Source of the DNA: a virus
Direction: 5' to 3' (one strand)
Length of the DNA: 34,474 nt
Virus record (IMG/VR): IMGVR_UViG_3300025695_000054
Location: 1-34,474 of that record
The notes below the pieces were generated by a model. It saw only the letters and a list, made by a program, of their open reading frames with translations. It had not been told where the DNA came from and searched no databases. A program made the translations under genes and the position numbers. Positions 1-7,500 of this stretch are shown here, one piece after another; the first letter of the stretch is position 1, and every line of letters starts with the position of its first letter.

Positions 1-3000
1 TAGCGTACCATCTACCATAGTATTAAAAATTGTTAATCTATCAGTAATACTTAGGTATACTTCACCATTTGGTCCGTACACTTCTAACCCGTAGCTACTA
101 CCAGAAGGAGGTACTACAGTATTCTCTTCTGTTGTAGTTACTACCACATCTTGGTTAGCCACTCCTCCATCACTATCTGTAACGGTAACTCTAAAAACTA
201 GGGTGCCATTCTCGTCTGGAGCAGTAAACGACGCAGATGCTGTAGCATTATTAGTGTCAATTCCTGTATTACTTGTAGTACTTAGGCTAACTGTAGTTCC
301 AGACATTTGACTAATAACTGCACTTGCTATAGTACCATCAGTATCACTTAACCCTGTTGCATAAAGTGTAACAGCTTGCAGGCCTACCGTAGAGCTAGGG
401 CTTGCTATAAAAGAGCCTATACTAGGGCCCTGGTTTACGAATTGTATTGTATAAGTTTGGGTATCTGTAGTAGTTCTTCCAAGAGAATCAGTAACTGTTA
501 CCGTCACACTAGCTGCACTATTCGTACTAACATCACCAAAGTACACAATAGGGCTTTGCGTAGTAGTAGAGCTAAGACTTAAAGCACCTGTTGTAGTCCA
601 AGCGTAAGAGGATATACTAACATCAGGATCTGTAGCGACAGTAGCTGTAACCTGATCTGATGTGTTTTCATTAGGAGTAGTGTCCCCTACAGACGTAATA
701 TCTACAGTAGTTGCAGTTGCGGCGCTTTCTGTAACTGCGAGAACGCTGCTGGTAACAACACCAGCAACATTGTCACTAGCTTGAGTTCTGTACCAGACAG
801 TACGGCTACTACCAGAAATATGCGCTGTAGTTGCATATGTAACTGTTTTGGCGTCAGACGTACCAGTGGCTACTGTAGAAAACCCTGTAGTAGAGCTAGT
901 GGTACTTCTTTGTAGCGTAGTAGTGATGGTCTGTCCAGCATCATCAGGATCACTAGAAGTAGCAGTTATCTCGTAGTCATCACCAGCCGGTATTGTATTA
1001 CCCTGATTGCTTGTAGGGATATTAGCTACTGGAGGCTGGTTAACAAAGCCTATAGTAAAAGCCTGAGACTTAGTAATAGTCGCACCAAGGCTGTCAGTAC
1101 ATGTTACAGAAACAGTGCCTGTAGTATCTGCAGTGACGTTACCAAAAGAAGCAGTAATATCTCTAGTGGTAGTATCTGATAAGGATATTGCAGAACTGTC
1201 ATCAGACCAAGCGTAACTTGTTATTGTTACGCCGTCATAGGTAGTATAATCAGCGGTTAAGTCTTGACTAGTATTTTCGTTAGGCGCTGTAGTAGTAACA
1301 CCCGTCAATGTTAACGTAGACGCTCTAGGGTCTACTGTAAGGCTTACTGCACTACTTACTGTAGTATTTACAGAACTAGTGGCCCTAGCCCAGTAATAGT
1401 TTGTGGTGTTTCTAGTCTGCGTAAATACGCTGCTTGATTGCCATCCTGTCGTAGGAGCAACGTTAGTAGCAGTTTGTGCGTAGCTGGTAGTACCACCCGT
1501 AACACTCACATCAGACAGAGTTACTGTCACTGTTCCTGCGTTTGCGTCGTCATGTGAAGCGGTAGGGGTAGCTATATTGGCTATCTGCCTACCTACAGTA
1601 AACGTATCATTTGTAGCATCATACAGTCCATCACCACCAGAAGCGGTACTTCTAGCAGCAAATATCTCGTAAGTAGTAATAGTACCGGCACTAGGTAAGC
1701 TATCAGTAAAACTAACATCGCCATTATCTACTACTGTACCTAAATTATCAGTACCATTATTGACACGTACAGCATAAGTATCGTTACTGCTTCCACCGGC
1801 TATTGTAGTAGATGTAGTAGTTGCAGTGTTACTTATAGTACTAGAAGTAGCTGTAACGCTTGTATCAGGTAACAAATATCCTACATATAGTGATTTACTT
1901 GCAGCTGTTCGTGATATCGTACCGTTTATATTACTGGCCCAGTAGTACTTCGTAGTACCTCTTGCTTGAGAAAAGGTAGCACCAGTTTGCCATCCAGTAG
2001 TAGGTACAATGTTAGTACTTGTCTGCGCGTAATGTAAAGTTCCATTAGACCCGCCAGAAGATGCTACTGTTACTGTTACACTGTCCTCAGCAACATCGTC
2101 AGAAACTGCAGTAGGACTGTTAGGTGCAGTTACTATTTGTGTAGTCGTGTTTGCTGCTGCAGATGAGCCATTATCGTTTTCGCTTACATCTAGAGAAAAC
2201 TCTACGGAAGAAGAGCTAGGGGCAGTGATACTTCCCGATACGCTTCCGCCTATAGTGTTAAAATTGCCCTGGCTTACTATTGCGTTAGTGTCGAGGCGTT
2301 TAATAACCCAAGATGCAACCTCTTGATCTTGTCCTGCCCAAGATACCGACCCACTTATGGATATAGTATCTCCATTACCTACTAAGGATGTAGATGTAAA
2401 AGACGTAATACTTATAGAATTAAGAGGGCGAGCTCTTTGAGTAGATGTACCTACTGTAAATACTCGTGCATACCCGTTTCTAGTAACAGTACGGAGCACA
2501 CTAGCAGTTCTTACGCTAGAAGTGGTGTTATTGCTCCAAGTAACAGCACCTGTACTACTGTTTATAGTAGCTCCGGTACCAGAAATAGACCATGTACCTT
2601 CTGTTCCTGTAAATACTGGAGACCCAGTAGGAGATGTAGTGCCTCCAGTATAACCTTCTTGTGCATAACTATACGTACCGGAAACACCAGGACCGCCTAA
2701 TCTAGACACTGTATAGTTTTCTGAGTACGTGCCTTCCGCGTTAGTAGCAGTAGCAGTTACTGTAGTAGATTGTGTAGAAGTACTACTATTTGCGTAAATC
2801 CAGGTAACAGCACCAGTATTACTATTAATAGTTATGTTAGAGGCGCTTTCTGAAAAACTATAAGCTATAGGAGCAGTACCATTTGCAACAGGAGACGTAC
2901 TAATACTACTTATAGAGGAAGCCTCAGCACTAGCTACTGTCCAGACTGGGTTAGTAGTAAAATCAACAGGGGCATCAAAACCACCATTATCAGTTAGATA

Positions 3001-3423
3001 AACAGTATGAGAAGTCCCACTTGTCGATACAGCAGATTGCGACGCAGTATTCCAGCGGTAGCTGTGACCTCCTGTTATAGTATACTTTGTAGCGTCTACT
3101 CGTTTATAACTAGCTGTTTGATTTGATGAATTTTTAAGTTTTAGATCATACCATGAAGCAGAATCATTACTAATCTGAAAATGCAGGAAGTTGTCAGCAC
3201 TGTTACTACGCTTATAGTTATACAGTCCTATTAGATTAGTATTTAATGAACTAATATAGTCTTGAGAAGTACTTCCGTCTATTGTACCAATATTACTACC
3301 AGGGTTAGTAGTAGAAGAAACAAATCCTGTTAAATCTATAACATATTGAAGACCTCCATAACTATCGTATATGGATGTACTACTAAACCCTGTTACTAAC
3401 GCACTTTCATATATAGTTGCCAT
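1..3423 (-). CDS. Giant Ig/PKD-like repeat tail protein, C-terminus cut by window edge
   Basis: The minus-strand frame is open from an ATG at 3423 to base 1, giving 1141 residues with no stop. The ATG directly follows the TAA of the upstream gene. The protein is almost entirely Thr/Ser/Val-rich beta sequence with Ig/PKD/cadherin-like modules. Two module types recur. One contains SYAQTATNVAPTTGW and ends in YYWA (1387-1495 and 1934-2035). The other starts PNENTS and ends FVNQ (425-688 and 1031-1292). Near the cut end, residues about 1104-1130 read YGLEVYGPNGEVYLSITDRL, which resembles the start of a short phage tail domain usually found as a stand-alone small protein. The likely role is a virion surface or tail fibre/adhesion protein. 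Family-level function is inferred from modules and from its place after the J-like tail gene. The real C-terminus lies outside the window. Confidence 0.8.
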   Translation of the reverse strand, partial: MATIYESALVTGFSSTSIYDSYGGLQYVIDLTGFVSSTTNPGSNIGTIDGSTSQDYISSLNTNLIGLYNYKRSNSADNFLHFQISNDSASWYDLKLKNSSNQTASYKRVDATKYTITGGHSYRWNTASQSAVSTSGTSHTVYLTDNGGFDAPVDFTTNPVWTVASAEASSISSISTSPVANGTAPIAYSFSESASNITINSNTGAVTWIYANSSTSTQSTTVTATATNAEGTYSENYTVSRLGGPGVSGTYSYAQEGYTGGTTSPTGSPVFTGTEGTWSISGTGATINSSTGAVTWSNNTTSSVRTASVLRTVTRNGYARVFTVGTSTQRARPLNSISITSFTSTSLVGNGDTISISGSVSWAGQDQEVASWVIKRLDTNAIVSQGNFNTIGGSVSGSITAPSSSSVEFSLDVSENDNGSSAAANTTTQIVTAPNSPTAVSDDVAEDSVTVTVASSGGSNGTLHYAQTSTNIVPTTGWQTGATFSQARGTTKYYWASNINGTISRTAASKSLYVGYLLPDTSVTATSSTISNTATTTSTTIAGGSSNDTYAVRVNNGTDNLGTVVDNGDVSFTDSLPSAGTITTYEIFAARSTASGGDGLYDATNDTFTVGRQIANIATPTASHDDANAGTVTVTLSDVSVTGGTTSYAQTATNVAPTTGWQSSSVFTQTRNTTNYYWARATSSVNTTVSSAVSLTVDPRASTLTLTGVTTTAPNENTSQDLTADYTTYDGVTITSYAWSDDSSAISLSDTTTRDITASFGNVTADTTGTVSVTCTDSLGATITKSQAFTIGFVNQPPVANIPTSNQGNTIPAGDDYEITATSSDPDDAGQTITTTLQRSTTSSTTGFSTVATGTSDAKTVTYATTAHISGSSRTVWYRTQASDNVAGVVTSSVLAVTESAATATTVDITSVGDTTPNENTSDQVTATVATDPDVSISSYAWTTTGALSLSSTTTQSPIVYFGDVSTNSAASVTVTVTDSLGRTTTDTQTYTIQFVNQGPSIGSFIASPSSTVGLQAVTLYATGLSDTDGTIASAVISQMSGTTVSLSTTSNTGIDTNNATASASFTAPDENGTLVFRVTVTDSDGGVANQDVVVTTTEENTVVPPSGSSYGLEVYGPNGEVYLSITDRLTIFNTMVDGTL
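425..688 (-). repeat. Ig-like module copy 2 (PNENTS...FVNQ)
   Basis: Encodes an approximately 88-residue module that starts TPNENTSDQVTA and ends in IQFVNQGP. It is a diverged copy of the module at 1031-1292, offset by about 606 bp. The similarity was seen at protein level. Confidence 0.7.
1031..1292 (-). repeat. Ig-like module copy 1 (PNENTS...FVNQ)
   Basis: Encodes a module that starts APNENTSQDLTA, has SYAW in its middle, and ends in IGFVNQPP. It pairs with 425-688 in the same protein, which points to duplication of an Ig/PKD-like domain. Confidence 0.7.
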
Positions 3424-3774
3424 TTACCAAGGAACCCCAATCCCTCTAGTTCTGATAGGATCTTTTTCTAAGCACATAAGGTAAGCTTCATGCTGTAATT
3501 TATCTACAAGTGTCATTCCAGTTGTATTATCTCTAGGCTCTATATCTAATAAAGTTTGTTTTGTCCATCCTATTACATCTTCTTCCGTAAGAGCATCAAA
3601 AGGTATAAATTCTTCTATATTATCTACTTCTAGTTGTACATTTCCCCAAGTGTAGCCTTTGTAGCCTTCTTCATCTACACATTCAACCCAAAAGTGTACA
3701 TTTCTTATCACTTTTGAATTACTATTGAGTTCTTCAATCCATTCTATATTTAGTACTTTCCAACTAAAATTCAT
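3424..3774 (-). CDS. Small phage tail-region protein ending in GVPW (DUF7936-like)
   Basis: This 116-aa protein has an N-terminal SWKV beta strand and an aromatic-rich beta region. Around residues 60-75 it has the motif FIPFDALTEEDVIGW, and its C-terminus is GIGVPW. From memory this pattern matches a family of small phage proteins (DUF7936) found near tail genes; no biochemical role is known to me. The start codon overlaps the stop of the glycosyltransferase (ATGA at 3771-3774). The stop is immediately followed by the ATG of the giant Ig-like protein, so the three genes are probably translated as a coupled set. It may be an assembly factor or a minor tail component, but that is only context. 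Confidence 0.75.
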   Translation of the reverse strand: MNFSWKVLNIEWIEELNSNSKVIRNVHFWVECVDEEGYKGYTWGNVQLEVDNIEEFIPFDALTEEDVIGWTKQTLLDIEPRDNTTGMTLVDKLQHEAYLMCLEKDPIRTRGIGVPW

Positions 3775-4526
3775 TTTTCTACCTTAATTACTTCTTCTGT
3801 AAAATTTAAATAGATGTTATCTAAGGCGTCAAACTTTTTTATATCTGCTTGGCCTTCAGTATTTATCTCTTTCCAAGGCTTATCTAGCCAAGTACTTTCT
3901 GTGCAGTCTATATTTCTGCTATTGTTTACTGCTGAGCTATAAACTTCGTACACTTTGTAGCCCTTAGAAAGCGCTCGTTTAGGAAAATTTACGTCTTCTC
4001 CGTAAACTAATCCTCTTGAAGGATGGGTAATAAAGTTTGTATTAAAAAACAATTCCTCATTATACCGTTTTCTAAAGTTTTTTACTATAAAGCATCCAGT
4101 AATTATATGATTTGTAGTTTTAACTCTATGGTAAGTACTTAGATGATAAGGAGCGTAGCAAAGATTTCCATGTGTTACAGTTAATACATCCCCTATGTCT
4201 TTTTTTCTAAGTGTATCTATTAAATCGTCACCTTTTGCTATCCATGTATCATCATCAAGTATTAAGCAGTAGTCATCATCCGTACTATAAAAATGGTTAA
4301 GTGCGATATTACGAGCATGCGCAGGAGGCATTCTAAAATCAGAACGTATCCATTTAACCTCAGAAAATTTTTTATAGGCCTCTTCAGGCCACTCCATTGC
4401 TATAATGCAAGGAACTAGGTCCTTACTTTTGCACCATTCTATGGATTGTTTAATAAGGTCTAGTCTCTGCTCTATAGTTTTTGAGTTACCTAACCAAGAT
4501 ATTATGTACGCAGTATTAAGTATCAG
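3771..4526 (-). CDS. GT-A fold glycosyltransferase, probable non-ATG start
   Basis: The first ATG in frame (4397) gives 208 aa but would remove the first strand of the fold. Upstream the frame stays open to a TAG at 4539-4541 and encodes NTAYIISWLGNSKTIEQ and IEWCKSKDLVPCIIAMEW, a typical glycosyltransferase N-terminus. The best candidate start I see is CTG at 4526, nine bases after an AGGGG; ATA 4523 or ATT 4535 are alternatives. With the CTG start (251 aa) the DxD-type metal/nucleotide-sugar motif LDDD is at residues 90-93. The acidic GEDVNF motif is near residues 176-181. The gene overlaps the end of the tail gene by about 11 bp. A role in modifying virion proteins or a host surface sugar is inference; sugar and acceptor are unknown. 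Confidence 0.7.
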   Translation of the reverse strand: MILNTAYIISWLGNSKTIEQRLDLIKQSIEWCKSKDLVPCIIAMEWPEEAYKKFSEVKWIRSDFRMPPAHARNIALNHFYSTDDDYCLILDDDTWIAKGDDLIDTLRKKDIGDVLTVTHGNLCYAPYHLSTYHRVKTTNHIITGCFIVKNFRKRYNEELFFNTNFITHPSRGLVYGEDVNFPKRALSKGYKVYEVYSSAVNNSRNIDCTESTWLDKPWKEINTEGQADIKKFDALDNIYLNFTEEVIKVEK

Positions 4527-7500
4527 GAGATAAATCCCCTAGTCTTACTCTAATCTGCCCATTGTTGTACACAGATACTCCCTTAGTATCCATAATAGTT
4601 CCCGTATAGTCATTAGCTACAACAGGACGAGTACCAGACAGTGATGTACTTCTAAAACTACCTGATCCTATCGCTTCTGCAGCTAGTGTGCCGTTTATGA
4701 CTTGATTACCATTAACCGTAAAAGTACTAGTTGCTGCCCAGACTGTTCCAGAGTACTCGTATATGTGAGTCCATCCAGCAGCAGTGTCGGTGTTATTAAG
4801 TATAAGGGTATCGCCAGTTATTTCACCAGCATAGGCAGCAGGGGCAGCAGTATCCCAGTAACCAGCAATTTTAGCTATAGTGCCTGCGTCTCCAGGCTCT
4901 GCATCACCTAAATCGCTAGCATTATGTGTAAGAGTAGCCGTACCTCTAGGACCTGTAACACTAGTTCCTTTATCACCTGTAAGTTTTACAGGGGTATTCC
5001 AAACAGTGTCACTACTAGTCCAATTACCTGTGCTGTCTATCTGTTTAATAGTTAAAGAGCTTCTCCATGTAAACTCTCCAGATGCTAAAGTTTGAGGGCT
5101 TACATACCATCCATCAGTACTTACTGCATTACCGCTAGTTGAAAAAGACCCGCTTACTCCAGGTACTGTAGGGGTACTTGTTGCATTTTTATATAAAAAT
5201 ATTTCTTTATATGAAGTAGCACTATTGCCATCGATACCGGTTATAGCAACAGGCCCATTCCAGTTGTCATCTATAGCAGACCAGTTGCCGTCATTATCGA
5301 CTTGACGCATTGTTATGTTTATTCTGTATATTTTTTGTGTAGCGGTAGTAGGTGCTATAGAACTTACTGTCCAATCACCAAACGCTATTGCATTACCTGA
5401 AGAAGCAGTAAATCCTTGTAACTTAGTAGGAAATACTGTGGGTACAGCAGCTGCAGTCTGATATAAGAATATTTCTTTATAATTATCTGCAGCAGTACCT
5501 GTACTACCTTTTTCAAAAAATTTAGCTGGAGTGCTCCAATCACTTCCTGTCCAAGTAGTACTTGCTGACCCATTAGACAGTGTTTGTGTATAAACTCTTT
5601 TTGATACCCAAGTAATACTATCCGATGCTACTACAGGATCATCTGACCATGTTCTAGTAACCTCACTAACGACTGTAGTAGGCATAGTCTCAGAAGTACC
5701 GTTGTAAGAACCGCCCGTAGGGACTCCAGGAGCTGCAGTATGCGTAAGGAATACGTAACTTACATAACTACCAACGCCATCGTTGTAGTCTGTACCTTTT
5801 ACAGGAGTAGTACCATTTTCACCTCTAGCTCTAGACCACGCGTAGTCTTCTTTGTTTGTAGGAGCAGTATTACTAGTGCCTACGTATATACCTACATAAA
5901 CCTTATCGCCTGGAACATCATTAAAGCCAGTACCATCTGCGACATCGCTATAACGTATATGAAAATGCTGTTCAGAAGCCTCTAGACTAGCTAAAAACTC
6001 TGCTTCAGTTCCTGTATTGTCTGCAGCTACCCACAATTCGTACGCACTGCTTCCATTAGTCCCGTCTATACGCTGGGCATATACAGATGGAGTAGACCAT
6101 TTATCCTCTAGTGAAACAGATGTTTCTGTGATGTTGCCTGAAGCTAGGGCTGTAATTCTGTATACTTTCTTGTTGTCAGGTACATCGCTAGGAAAGCTAG
6201 TACTCCATGAAGTATGATTTTCTGTTATAGTGTTAGTAGAAAAGTTATATGTAACTTCCGTAGTAGGTACAGCAGGTGCAGAGTCGACAGCAGCAGAATA
6301 AAGAACTACTTCTCTAACTATATCTGCTTCTATTACTCTTTTATCGGAATACTCTACAGTACTTCCGTTATTAGTAGTTTTCTTTTTGATAGACCAAAGC
6401 TTGCCGCCACCTTCAGGCACTACAACGCTATTTACATCGGTGTACCAATTACCATCAGCGCCGCCAGGATCTTGAGGAACATCATCTTTTCTGATGAATA
6501 AAAAGTCAGTAAAGTCGCCTGTGATGCCTTGAATACCTTTAGCACCTACAAACGCTACTTTTACTTCGTTAATACTTCCACCATCTCCTGTGGAAGACCA
6601 CAACGCTATAGTGTTAGTACCAGTAACTAGGTTGTCTGCACCAAACTCATACCATCTGACTTGATTGTTATTTCCTGATAATGAGCCTAGGACTTCTCCG
6701 TTTAGAGCTACTTGAAGACCGCCTTCTGCATCAGTAGCATTAACTCTAAGGAAAGCGTTCCCTGCAAAAGCAGAGTCAAAAGTAAAAGTATGTGCACCGC
6801 CTATACCAGTAGACGTAGGCCATGACACGCTTCCTGCCCATTCAAATAATAAGGCACTTAAACCATCTTTAGCAGTAATCTGTACAGGTTCCGCCCATGA
6901 ATACGTACCAGTACCGTTGGTTTGCTTGCCTAAGGATTGCCAAAGAGTATTATTAATGGTTGAAGGTATATCATCAACCCACCCTGTGTGAGCATCGTCA
7001 GTAGGAGCACTAGGTTTAGTTAGATTATCTTTATACACATATTTATAAACATCTGCATCAATACCGTCTTGTCTAAATGCGTATACAGCAGGCTCAGACC
7101 AACTAATATCAACACTGGTTTGTGTATTATTACCTGTGACTAAAGCAGTGCTTACATATATTTTGTGGTTATTAGTAGTAATACCAGGAACAAACTTGTT
7201 CCAGTCATCACTGTCAATGGTTAAAGTATCAGTACTAAGGTTGTATGTACTAGTTGTTGGAGCCGTTACTGCACCAGTAGTAGGATCACTGTATATAGTT
7301 AGCTCTCTAATCATAGGAGCTTCAATGATACGTTTATCAGTATACGTAGCTATTACTTCTCCAGCGTTTGTGACTTTTTTAATAGACCACAAGTCACCTT
7401 CACCAGTAGCATCAACAGCGTTTGTTTCCCAATCTTCATTTGCAGGAGGATCGGTAGGAACGCCGACAGATCTGATAAACAGGAAATCAGTAGTTCCACC

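Noticed and set aside
425-2035. Possible repeat array or CRISPR
   Set aside because: The repeats are diverged protein modules inside an open frame, with no short identical repeats or spacers.
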